A stretch of DNA of 64,000 nt. It comes from Patagioenas fasciata (Eukaryota; Chordata; Aves; Columbiformes; Columbidae). This document shows positions 26,175 through 37,860 of this stretch, piece by piece. The translations under genes and the position numbers were made by a program. The stretch is taken from positions 26,252,367-26,316,366 of the forward strand of contig NC_092525.1 in assembly GCF_037038585.1 (NCBI RefSeq). The letters are read 5' to 3'. The notes under the pieces are model-generated. The model was not told the DNA's origin, did not search any database, and worked only from the letters and a program-made list of their open reading frames with translations. Position 1 is the first letter of the stretch; the number at the start of each line of letters is the position of its first letter.

Positions 26175-26292
26175 AGAGAGACACATGCTGTTTCATAAGG
26201 ATACGCCTGATTTCCAGAAATAACCATGTTTTTGTGGCTTAAAGTCTTAGTGTTTGGCGTTGCATTTCTGAGACAGGATGCTTTTGTCAAAG
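26175..26292 (+). CDS. PTPRC: PTPRC start exon: 5' UTR, ATG and signal peptide
   Basis: This exon carries the start of CD45. The acceptor TTTCCAG ends at 26,174, coding begins at ATG 26,226, and the exon ends at 26,292 before the strong donor GTAGGT. It encodes 22 codons plus one base (phase 1). The product MFLWLKVLVFGVAFL followed by RQDAFVK is a signal peptide with a hydrophobic core. It matches the mammalian CD45 leader in pattern: M-x-LWLK-x-L-x-FG-x-AFL, then FV-x-G. The start context has A at -3 (AACCATGT), favourable under Kozak's rule. The 51 nt of UTR in this exon contain an upstream ATG at 26,185 whose frame stops at 26,223, two bases before the main ATG. Signal peptide and downstream exons fit type I membrane insertion. 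Confidence 0.93.
26185..26223 (+). promoter_or_regulatory. upstream ORF abutting the PTPRC start codon
   Basis: ATG at 26,185 opens a 12-codon frame (MLFHKDTPDFQK) ending with TAA at 26,221-26,223. Two bases then separate the stop from the main ATG at 26,226. If the candidate exon at 25,748-25,801 is included, the frame instead starts at 25,783 with MYATEKERH and runs into the same stop. Upstream frames ending this close leave little room for rescanning reinitiation, so they usually lower translation unless leaky scanning occurs. Whether the ATG at 26,185 is in the mRNA depends on the acceptor at 26,174. Confidence 0.5.
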
Positions 26293-29187
26293 GTAGGTAG
26301 CAATTGATATTTCTTTCTCTCATTTTGATCCAATAATGTCCTCTGTAGAAGTTAAACAAATGAAAAGCTTTTCAAAGTGGAGAAATAACATTTTTGTCCA
26401 GGAAACTAGAATACAACTATATGCAATGGTGTCAGAACCTAGATCAGGAAAATTGACACAAACTGTACAAGGCTCAAATGTCCTCTGCATAGTCATACGC
26501 GAGAGTTTTAAGAACCATTTGAAAAAAAAAATTGTAGTTGTATTTGAAAAAGAATATATTTAGAACTCTTACGTGAACCTGCTCAATGCAATCTTTCTTT
26601 GCTTTTATCTCACAATTCAGTACTTTGTTTTCTGTCTTTAAATTGTCCAAGAAAAAAAATCTTCTCATCTATTTTAGCCGCTCCCTGATCTCAGAATCTG
26701 ATTACAGTTCCTCAAATTTTGATTTTTACTGCAGTGGAGTTAGTAAAAAGATCTAAACATTGTAAGTTAATAGATACAGTTGTGAAATTATTTGCTTTAT
26801 CTGATTTTTTAAAAAATATGAATTATTTATGTATTTTATAAAAACTGCTTCTTAAAGAGCCTTAAAAATTTTTAGTTTTCAATCTAATTACAACACAGCA
26901 GGTGAATTTGTCACTTGACTTTTTAAAATTTTTGTGAGAGTCCAAGAGACTGGTCTCACAAAACATGCTAGATTTGACAGATAATGTAAGTAGCAAGAGA
27001 AGCAATTAATTTTCAGGTAATGCTTTATATAAAAAGAAAAAATGGATCTATATTTAAGAAAATATTTTCTTGAAAAACACATGTAGCATTTTATGTATAT
27101 ATGCACCTTCCATTAGTTTAGTTAATTAATGTATTTTGGGATAGTTGACAGCAGACGCAAAGGCTTTTCTCTAAAGTAATGTTCACCTTGAAAAGTAGCT
27201 CAAAACATATATTTTGAAATGGCAGGAAATGATATGCAGGGCTTAAACCTCTTTTCACATACATTGGATTTATGTATGGTTCTTTCATCATATCACTATA
27301 GTAGCTCCAAGTTTTTACTGATGTGAGCAAGAAAATGATCTGCCTTTAGTTGATAACCAGCTAAGAGCAGCATTTGAAGCCTGAACATTAGTTCACTTGC
27401 CTTTCAAAGTCTCTGAAGAGAGGCAGCACTGAATAAATCTGGTTGGTAGCTGTTGGATATTATAAGAAAACAAGTGAATGGTGTACTGTAGAGGACAAGA
27501 ACAAAATCTCTTGCTTTTCCTGTCTTTTATTTTATTTTATTTTTTAATCTGCTGTCCTACTTTCCTTTTTACAAGTCTTTCTAAGACTTCCCACTGCTCC
27601 CTTTTCTCCAGAAAGGGCAGGTTACTGTCTGTGCTCTCAGCCACCTCCACAGTCAGTCGATGTGTTAGCTAACAGAGAGGGCTGGAAGACAGAAAGAGGG
27701 ATATTTTATTTCAAGTAATAGTGGTGTGTTTTTTTTTTTTCTTCTCTGTCCACACATAGTAGGCTAGCTGGGGCTAGTTCCTTTCTACATACTTTTGCTA
27801 AACAGAAGATGCTCGAAGAAATGACAAGTTTTAACTTCTGACTAATACACTTAAAGCAATTGTCTCATGCTGTAGTATCAAGTACTCAGCCTCACAGACC
27901 TTGTTTTCAAGATGTTGTTTGACACAGAGATTGATTCTCCTGTCAGGGTTACAGAATCATTACAGTTCATCTTTGCTGTGTAGATTACTCTGCCATGTAG
28001 CTATGGGCGACTGGGCAGTCTTCTGAGGTGGGGAGTTTGTTAGTGGAAGAGCAACATTTGGAAAAGATGGTGTAGACTTTGGTCTTTTGCCATAAAAGCA
28101 AAAAAAAATGTTCAGGTACTTGTTAGTAAGTATTGGGTGGGTTGTAGGACTTGTTTTGTTATTACTATTACTATTGTTATTCTCTAAGAGCCTGCTGTAC
28201 TTAGTCAATTTAAAAACTTACAGGAGAAATATTAAGGTGGTTTGACCTGCACTACAAGCACAGACATCCTATAAAACATACCTAATTTCCTGTAATCACC
28301 AAGGCACTTATAAGAGCATCAAACTACATTAAAACAAAAAAAGTCAGGAATATCTAGATCATGCACGAAAGCCTTTTCACTATGCAAACAGGCTGAATAA
28401 AAGGCATGTATTCAGCTGCTTATCCTGGCAAGAAATAGATGAGTAAAGGAATTTGTGGATGTACCCATAGGTACCAATATATGGAACCAATAAACACCAA
28501 ACTTGGAGTTTGATCTGTCCTTGTAAACATTTCCCTGCTGAAACATCCTGTTAAATTCATCACTGTTTTGTGTGTTGTTTGAGCAACACCAACCACAAAA
28601 CAATGAAAAAATACACACAGAAGAAAAACATTGCTTCCATATAGGAAAAAGAAATGTTTGCAGGACATTTTTTTTCCATTAGATCATTAATTCAAGTTCC
28701 TTCCCCAGTCACTACAGAAGTATTAGCAATTTGACAACTTTCAAAAGACTTCACCCACTTGTAAGCCACTTCCTTTATGTCAGGAAACTAAATAATTGCT
28801 TGATAGTTTGGGGTGTGACTTGTTTATTTTCCAAGCTAAAAGTACCGAGTTTCAGGAGACACATGTGGTCTCCATGCCCAACAGCTGGGGAGATTTCCAC
28901 CTTTCAACCTGGAAGTGTTGTGTTTCTTCTGCACAGGCATCCATGTCTATACAGCTCATCCTATGGCTTTGACTTTCTCTGAAAAGCTTTTTCACAGGTT
29001 GGTCTATCCCTTTGGAAAGAGCCTGGCAGACCTAAGTTTTGAGTAGTGGAACTCCGTAATATTGGCTCATTTTGTGTCTAGGGTAAAGGATAAGGGCAAT
29101 TCCTCTGGCAGGAGGATAGAGCACTGCCTCTGATATTTTCCTCTTATGGATGCCACGCTGTAGATTCTGTTCAGGTCTGTCTCATAC

Positions 29188-29204
29188 TTTTTTTTTTTTT
29201 TTTT
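29188..29204 (+). repeat. poly-T tract
   Basis: Seventeen T in a row, with no recognised element beside it. Confidence 0.9.
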
Positions 29205-30387
29205 CAATAGAGGTGCACTTAAGGCCTTCTGAAATACATACCTCAGAGTCCTGTACCTAGGGACCTCTTAATCATTTGAAACAAATTTCCTGCTTTTCAC
29301 ATATTGCACAGTTCCAATACTTTATTCAAAATCAACTGAGACAGTTTGTGCACGCACAGGAGTGCAGGAAGTCCTGCTCACCTCCTGGGCTGGCCACATG
29401 CAAGCCAGTTCTAAACTGGAAGCTATTCAGTTTCATGATGTTGTACCTAAGCCACCAGGAGGACACATGTTAATTGGAGCACAGCAGCACACTAGCATAG
29501 CTACACAATTTCTGGACATGAATTAGCTATCGATTTAGATCAAACGTGATTTTCTTTACTTGTTCACCTAGACCTGCACAAACATAATGAGCAGATGGCT
29601 GGGTTGTTGAGGTACTATATTGATTATAACTGCAGGTAGGGCAAGAGGCGTCAGTTCTGGACTAATGGGTCTTATGGTCTTACATAGTATGGAAAAGGCA
29701 TTCGCTAGTCATTTCGTATTCATGCACATCAGTATATTGACATACTGACAATATTTTACAAGTATAGACCTAAAGCTGCAAAACTGCCATGCAGAGACCA
29801 GTTCTAAAGAAAATTCAGCTCTCAGTGGTATGGTATGTTGGAACCACTTCTGTTAGTTTTAGTTTTAATTTGGTGAACTTACGTTTATATGTTTAGTTCT
29901 AAAGAACAAATCAACAATGAGTGGGTTAGAAACACTGCATTTATAATGAGATAAGGTAGAAGAACTGGGAGGAGGAAACAGGATGAAGTGACTTTTCAAA
30001 ATGTTCCTACTATCAGGAATTGAGCTCTGTTTTTCTGACTCCCGTGACCTATCTGCAGAGCTGCCTGCCTCCCTGGGAGCATGTGTGTGCATTAAACAAG
30101 TAGGCAGTCTCCACACTGAAATTGTGAATGCATTGTATATAGTGCATAACAATTATCCCGTTTTCTTTTCCTGTGCAGCTGCATTGTGCTATATTCTGTA
30201 CCATGCTGGGAGCAAGGATAGGAGAAGAGTAGACCATGAAAATGTTCTGTCCTCTGTTTATGTTCTTGATCTAGTTCTAAGAGTTAATATTCATAAGCAT
30301 ACATCTGGCCCACCAGGAAGGCAAAGCAAATTAACCCACAATGAGCTCTTTGCTGTCAGGGTTTGGCTTCTCTTTGTACTCATTCAG

Positions 30388-30462
30388 CTACCTAATTTAG
30401 AGTTAGCTCGAGTGTCTCTGCATTACCGCGTTTTGCAGCACAGACTCGCCCTGAGTCTGACC
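30388..30462. mobile_element. possible degraded DNA-transposon (hAT-like) remnant
   Basis: The stretch TAGAGTTAGCTCGAGTGTCT followed by CTGCATTACCGCG and TTTGCAGCACAGACTCGCCC resembles, from memory, the ends of old amniote hAT-type non-autonomous elements, which carry GTGTCTACACT-like and CAGACATACCC-like segments. No terminal repeats or target-site duplications are visible. The call rests on pattern memory only. Confidence 0.2.
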
Positions 30463-31095
30463 ACTGTCATTTCCCTGCATTTGGGTGGCTGTTCCTCCCA
30501 TGCTGCCAGCCCTGGGCATGAGGACCATGAGGGTGGCTGCAGAGATGACACCCAAAACAGCAGAGGAATGAGAGGCATTGCAGCAAAGTGCCATGTGCTG
30601 GGCAAGGCTTGCTAACATGAGTTCAGCTCCTTGTGGCTGCGAGAGAACTTTTGAAACCTGGCCAGAAGATGTGTTACAGATGTCACAGCTCAGATAGGGC
30701 TGGCCTGGCTGACTGTGCCCTGCTCAGGACAGACATGCCCTTTATGCTGGCTGCTGGGGCTGTGACTGCCAGCCCTGCCTGTGGGACAGCGATGGCCCCT
30801 GAGCTCTGCTGCTTTCTGCATCCTGTGGAAATGTCCATTGTTCACCTTTATTCATCTTTAATCGTATATAGCTAGAAATCAAGCAGTTTGTTCTTTCAGG
30901 CAGACTTGTGAAATACAGAGCATCCAAAAGCCTTTTGACGGAATAGTTTATACTCTTTAAAGCTCTGTTTAGACCCTGAAGCACTTCTGTGCAAAAAATG
31001 GTAGAAAGTTTTAAAGTGACAGAACTCTGACTTCCTCCTGTAAATATCAAGATTAAAACAACAGATACAGTTGTGAAAGCTGTTTTTTTTCCCTC

Positions 31096-31153
31096 GTCAG
31101 GGAATCCACGGACCCACCGTAGTCCCCCACGGTGGGTCCATGGATTCCCTGAC
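31096..31153. repeat. 25-bp near-perfect inverted repeat with 8-nt loop (hairpin)
   Basis: The arms at 31,096-31,120 (begins GTCAGGGAATCC, ends CCCACCGT) and 31,129-31,153 (begins ACGGTGGGTCC, ends ATTCCCTGAC) are reverse complements except at one position, 31,109 against 31,140. The loop is AGTCCCCC. The mismatch is C-A if the plus strand is transcribed but G-U if the minus strand is, so a minus-strand RNA would pair over the whole stem. One further C-G pair (31,095 with 31,154) extends it. It is much more GC-rich than the surrounding intron. I do not recognise it as a known miRNA or miniature transposon. Confidence 0.9.
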
Positions 31154-34100
31154 GTTCCCTACAACTTTACTGTCCCTCAGACTGTTGTACTGTGTGTCCC
31201 AATGTACTTCCAGACTATCCATACACTTGTGAACACATCTTGTTCACTGGTGTTTCAGTAACTTACAGCATTTTATCTATTTCCAGGCTCCTTTCCCTTT
31301 CAAGTAAAGCAGTTTGGGGCCTTCAGTGCCAGGATTTTAGAAACTAGCTGTGAGCACTTCACTGCCAGCTTACAGCATCTGTAGTGTTGGACAACTAATA
31401 GGTTCCACTTCTTTTCTTTTATACCATTACCTTGCAGTACCGTTCTTCCAGTTATTCCCTCTGTGTCAGGGCCTCCTCGGCTAGCCTGCTTACTTAGGTT
31501 TCTATTCTCTAGTTTCAAAGACTTCTCTTACAATCTGTCTTCTCTTCATTCACAATCCCACCACCATGCACAAAGCTCCAGAGGTATCTTTTGTTGTGTA
31601 TGAATGACTTTTTTTGTTGTTGCAAAAATGTGGACTTCCTGGAGCAATATTTTTAATTGCCTTTTAAAATATATTATTTTCCTGACAAAAAGACAAATAA
31701 TCAAACTAGCTATCTAGCAACAAAATGAAACCACACACTGAAGCTTTCTGTACAATATATAAGGAAACAGCATTTTGTTAAATGAAGCATATATGTCCTA
31801 TATGAGCTGAAAGATTTTATGCTCAAGGAAATGTAGTACAATACAGGGCCTCAGCCGAGATTGTACAAAAATATATGGCTAGTAAAGACTTTCTGGGTAA
31901 TCATATACATTGCAGAAGCTGTGAAATAAATATTTAAGATAATATTAGTCCCTGAGCTGTTTCTGGATGCTTGTGAGTTAAGACATGTAGGTGGAAAAAG
32001 AAGGTAAGATAAATGGCAGAGCATAGTCAAGCTTCTAGAATAAGATCTAAGAGACAGAAGTCAGCTTCAGTCTTGGCTGTCTCAGAAACTCAGAGTGTGA
32101 AGTGTCATTTCTCCAGATCGGAGTTTCATCATCTGTTAAGTTGGAGACAGTAATTTTTACCTTGTCAAAAAATGTAGAATCATAATTCCTTAAATATTCT
32201 GAGGGATGCTTGTTTCTTGCAACCTGTAAACTACCACAAATTCATCTGAAGAAACTGGTTGCGCATTAGACTGTTTTGAATAGTGTATGTGAGCAAAGAA
32301 AATGAAAAGTAGGAAACAAATGACTTGTGCATAAATTTCTACCTTGTTCTCAGTCCTAAAGCACAGGTGTTGTCAGTGGAGAGTCATTACTTTTGTGCTG
32401 AGTAAAAACAACCCATACTTTGCTTAACTTCAGCAAATCTGAAATTCTCTAAAACACGGTCATGTAAACTGTAGTCTCCATTTAAACCAATGTCGGGCAA
32501 AATAACTGAAGTTGATCAAAAAGTCCTTGTGAGACACAAGAACAGAACTGCCATATTTTCCCTTCTGGTGTCTACAGATGAGATGAGAAGGTGTGCTAAA
32601 CGGACCATAGCTGCAAAAGGCTTTATGTTACAAAGCATCCTCCAGACTTAGGGGTAAATACAATAGTGAGCCCATCTAGTAAATTAGATGTTTGAGGAGT
32701 CTCAGTAAATAAACCAGCCATTCTAGGGAAATGCAGGCCAAGCTCTGTCAGCATGTAATTTAAAATCACATGGCTGCATAATCGAAGGAAAGATGATCAA
32801 TATTGCAACTGCAGCACTTTAGTTAATCTTCTTGAGATAGACCTCAGATGTCTCAAATGAATGCAGAATCACGTGCACATACACCTCAGAGAAGTCATTT
32901 GGTTGTAATGAGTTTTGGATAGAGTATCTGAAGGATTTCTTTATTCATATCACTCTTGGAAAACTTTGAATGAAAATGAAACATATTTTTTAAATGATGT
33001 GTATTTTTTTTGTTTTAGTGAGAGATTGTTACCATAGGTGTCTCATAAGCAATATGTGAGTTCCCTCATCTCCAAATAATGTGTGTGAATGTGCATGCCA
33101 GTACCATCTATTTGTGTGTGTGAGTGGAAGTATAATATTTATGATGCTTGAGACTGCCTGGTCAGTACACGAAAATACTTGGCCTTATTTGCTGTTTCAG
33201 TAGTTGTTCTGTGCTCAACTGTCCTGCCTTAACAGAACCGAAGACTTCTCTACATCCTTCACACACCTGCAGTCTAGTGTGTCAGTCTGACGTACGAAAT
33301 GTGGTTGAGGTCTGGGGGAAAGATGTGAAACAGCAGTAAGAAATATGTGTTAGTACAACTTAGTAGCATTTCTGATTTTCCTGTCGTAGTCTGCTAATCA
33401 AATGACTTAGAAATAAAGATTTCTGTGAGGCACCCAGTGTACTCATTCTCACTCATAGAAAATGTTAGGAACACTAACAGCTTAACCCAGTGTCAACTTA
33501 CATACTTACAGTTCATAAGGTTTACAGTGCAATGGTGCTGAATACAAGGGAGGCAATTAAAGGAAATGAATGTGAGATCTGTAAAGTTATTTATTCTTGA
33601 TATAATGGAGTACTTACAGGTTTTCTAATACTCTGAGGTGAAACCTTAATAAAATCCAGTAATGCGTGGCCTCCTGAATTTAGCACTTTATTACTTTCCT
33701 GAAGGTGGGCTAGTTTGGCCATGAGGATTTAGAAAAATAGATACGTTTTAATATGTAGTAAGGTAGTATTTATAGAGGCATACCTGTTATGGAAATCTCA
33801 CCTACAGATGCCTTTTCAATCAACACAGGATGTATTAATTTGTTAGAAATCATAGAATAGTTCAGGAGAAAAAGTCCCACAAAAATTCCAAGATTTGGGG
33901 ATCAGATTACTCCAAAAGCTAATAAAAAACGGCAGCTGCAGTTGTCTTCCTGCTGCGGTTAGTGCTAGGCTTAAGGGCCTGCTAAGACACAGTTTTGCAC
34001 CACCCTGAAAAAACAGACAAGTGTTTGGTGCAGTAGCTTTTGTGTTAATGTTGGGAACAGAGGCATTTACAACGTGGAAGTGATCCTGCCCCAGACATAT

Positions 34101-37100
34101 CAACAAGTGTGTCGTCATTGCAGGAGGGTGCCTTAAATGGCAAGGGAAGGATTGCTTGCAAACCACAGCTTCTGAAAAACACTCTTCACTGAGCAATGAA
34201 GACATTTTAATAACACTAAGCATGTCAGATATGCCATTTTGGCTGCTCTTTCTGCAGCTGATGCTCTCTGTCTTTGCAACAGAATTTCTGCTCACCTAAG
34301 TCTCACTTCAGTGTTGATGTCAGTGGAAAGTCTGAAAAGACTTTCAAGTGTCTTATAGGATTTATTTTATCCTTTTGTGTATGTTTGTTTTGTTTGTTTA
34401 GTTTCAGGTTTGTTGTTGTGGGTTTTTTTTTCTATATTTTGTTGTCTTTCTTTGTAGTGGAACAGGAAAATCAATCCACTTGTTTTTATTTTTAACCTAC
34501 TAGGGCTCTTTAAACTCAAAGTTCTGCTTTCTTGTTACCTTCCCTGAGAAAGCTCTTTGGACGAGACACCCCCAGTTTTGGCTATAAGCTCCAAAACACT
34601 TGAGAACTGTGTTGGTTTTTTTTTTTGTAGAAATGACCAGATTTTCAGAAGACCTCTCTTTATTAGTCACTGAGACAATGTGAAAATTGGAGTGTGCAGC
34701 TGCAAGTTAACATTTTCTGCAAGTTTTTCTGAAAGTGTGAATATGGAACACTTGGGAAATCAGGAAGAAGCTGCTCCTGTGTGTGTGTGACTGTCTGGCC
34801 TATGTGGACAGCAAGGCTAATGACCACAGTCATGATCAAACATTCTTGTTGGGCCCAGTGCTGTACAAATGTAGGATGAAATATGATCTTTGTCTCAAAG
34901 GGTTTATGAGCTGATCCTGGACAGCATTGATACTTCTTAAAAAGGAGTGGTGTAGTGGCAAGAGGAAAGACAAGTAAGGGAAAAAAGTAATGGTAGTGTA
35001 TGTGCCCAGCTGAAGAGCTTGCATAATCCCTTGGCTATTTATTTCTTTTTCTCAGAAAGTGACATACAACATCTTATTTAAAGCAACATACGACTGAATA
35101 AGTTATTGCCTGGATCCAAGACAAACTTTCCTGCATAGGTCCATGTATTACAGGTCTCACACTGTGCTCTTATAACTTCTTTATGTGACAACTGATGCAC
35201 ATATTCCAGGAAAATAACTCTTAATGACAGAACTACTGCCAGTGAAAACTTAGGGTGCTCCAAAGCTGCTCTCTTGCTATATCAAAACAATAAAAAGTCA
35301 GGTCACATATAAAGGTGCTATATTTATTTCCAATGATTATTTTCTCCAGCTGTTTAATCTTTTGATTAACATATTGCATTCTGTCACCAGTGAGTGAAAT
35401 ACAATAAACAAACAACAGAATGCGTGGACGATGTGTTGCAGACACACATGTATTCACTCTCTTGTATGGGAAAGCATATAATCTCACTCCTCTGATTCTC
35501 AATTCTTGTAGCAGGCACTCTGTCTGCAGGAGGTGGCCTAACGTGAACAGCGTCTGGATATGAAAGAGAGGGACCACATTCAGTTCAGAAATTTTTTATG
35601 TTGCTTTTAGTGTTCTCACATCTAAGTGCTTATAATTAATTTTGACCTGTAATTGACCTAACAGATTTACTTAGACTGAAAAAAAAAATCACACTGTAAC
35701 TCTTTTTCTTCAAACAATCAAGGAAGTAAAATATACAGAACTTATCTTCAGGGCTGCACAGGATGACATCAAGTTTCCTGAATATCAGATGGTGAACTCT
35801 CTAGACACAAGTTTTCGGAGTTGCCTAAAATTAATTCAGGTTTGACCTGGTTCCATATTACTGTATAGGATATTTATTGAAATATTTATTAAAGTCTACA
35901 GAGGGGGCTTTTTTGTGGAATTGATTGTGATTCATTTGTTGAGTTGGAATTCAGGGTCAAAAGGACTTCTGAGTTTTAGATGGCTGCAAGTTTTAGTGAA
36001 AAGATTCTGCTGTGAAATGCTAAGGGCTTGGAATGGCTATGTTTGCTGTTACAGTAGTTGGTCATGAAATACAACTGTGAGTAGAGTCTTGACTGAAGGT
36101 CACGTATTGATTAATAGCTGTTTAATAATATTGCCTTTCTGTAAAATCTGAGCTCTTTCTGTTATATCAGCTTGTCCGTGTGGCAGTGAGCAACCATAGG
36201 TAGCAGTAAACAGGTATGTAACTCTACATTTTTTTTTTTAAATCACTTAAAATCTTTATTATAGTCTTTGAAAAGCACTTCAATGATTGACAGAGTGATA
36301 AATCTTTTAATTTATGGCTGATGTCAGATCTTTACAGTGGTAGTATATGCAATTGGCATCTTTATAGTGAATTTTTCTGTAGTTACAAGAATAAGATTCA
36401 GAAAGAAGTTCTGATCAGATATGAAGCCAACTGAGGGGAGATCAGTGTTGTGGGACAGTGAGTCAGGATGTGATGGTGCAGCTATTGTGACTCCAAAGCA
36501 TCAGAGGAAGGGACTGAGATGGCAGAGCAGCTGAAAGGAAGAGGAGACAGAAAGACATAAAAAACTGTTAGAAAGCTCCTGTGTCACACTGCAAGGCCTG
36601 AGATAGGAGCCAAAGTCCCTGAATTTCACCACTCCTGTACTGTGAGCAAATGTCTGCAAAACTCATTGATAAATGTCTTATAGCACTGTCTGACACAAAA
36701 AGAGAAAATGTCGTAATGCTGTTGGCACCCCCTAGACCCAAGGGGCGGATCTGAGTGAGGAGATACACACATCCCAGTACTGCTGATAAAGCCTGGGGAG
36801 AGCAGCATTGTGCCCTTTCATAGAGTCTCTGAGTGTTTTTTTGAGGGCGGAGAATGTTTTTAAAAACTAAGAAATCATGTGTACAGAGTGACATGAATTT
36901 TGCAAATCTAAGTACCCAGTTTTCAGGAAGTAGCCTTGTCTCAATATCTTATGGAAATTTTTGATGTCACACACCATTTTTCCACTACAGTATCCTCCTC
37001 TCTTTGTAGAGAATGAAAATATATTCAGCATATTATTATATGTATTGCTCCATGTATAGTTCAGGCTGTGTTTACGGAATTACTGTTTAAAACTTTCTGC

Positions 37101-37782
37101 ATCTACAAATATTAGTTTCTTCTTAAGCTTTTTGATTATGGTACTTATCTTTTGAAGCGAAGTGCCACACACAGATTTTCATATTGTAATGACAAAATGA
37201 TCCAAAGAGAAAATCAGTCTATTGATTCAGAAAGCTTAATTTGAGACAAGCACCATGCTCTTTAAAGCACCCCTTCAATTAATTTGCAGTTTGGAAATGT
37301 CACCACTTTCACAAATTGGATTGGTACAATTAAGATAAGAACCTGTCAAACACAGACCAATTATTAATGGCTGCTGTATGGAAAATTAGTATAAGCAGAT
37401 TTTGTAACATGATACAAAAAATCTGTGATGAGCTGGAGTATAATCCTGTTACCTAAACAAGCATTTTACTACTTAGCTGTGGGGTCTCTTTAGTTTTTGC
37501 GGTCCCTGCCTCACTAACTCCATGGCTCATGCAGCGCGTTAGCTCTGCAGGCAAGAAATATCCTCACCACGTGCTCTGGAGCATCTCTGTGCTGCACCAG
37601 AAGAACAGTCTGCCATCACAGAATGAGAGAGCTCAGTGACTGTCCATAAGTCTTAGGAAAGGAAAAGAAATAGGGCTTTGCACTGGCAATACCAATGCAC
37701 ATTTGCTGACTCTTGAATAATGACCTCTGGTACCTAGACAGTGTCTTTTGGGACAGCTTAATTTTATTATAAAATAGCCATC

Positions 37783-37860
37783 ATTGGTTTTTGGTTTTGT
37801 TGTTGTTGGTTTGTTTATTTTTGCTTTGTTTGTGTTTTTTTGTTTGTTTGTTTTTGTTGA
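37783..37860 (+). repeat. T/G-rich low-complexity tract
   Basis: GTTT, GTTG and T-run units over nearly 80 bp, most easily read as low-complexity expansion. Confidence 0.6.

Noticed and set aside
30001..30615. Longest ATG-started open frame in the window (204 codons), plus strand
   Set aside because: It lies in the long PTPRC intron, has no recognisable domain or splice partner, and part of it overlaps a GC-richer, possibly transposon-derived stretch with open frames on the other strand too.
33847..33862. AATCATAGAATAGTT-like segment recalling the CR1 terminus
   Set aside because: Only about 15 bp match and the expected following CR1 sequence is absent.
33843..34295. 150-codon minus-strand frame
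   Set aside because: No domain, composition like intronic background, no splice context.
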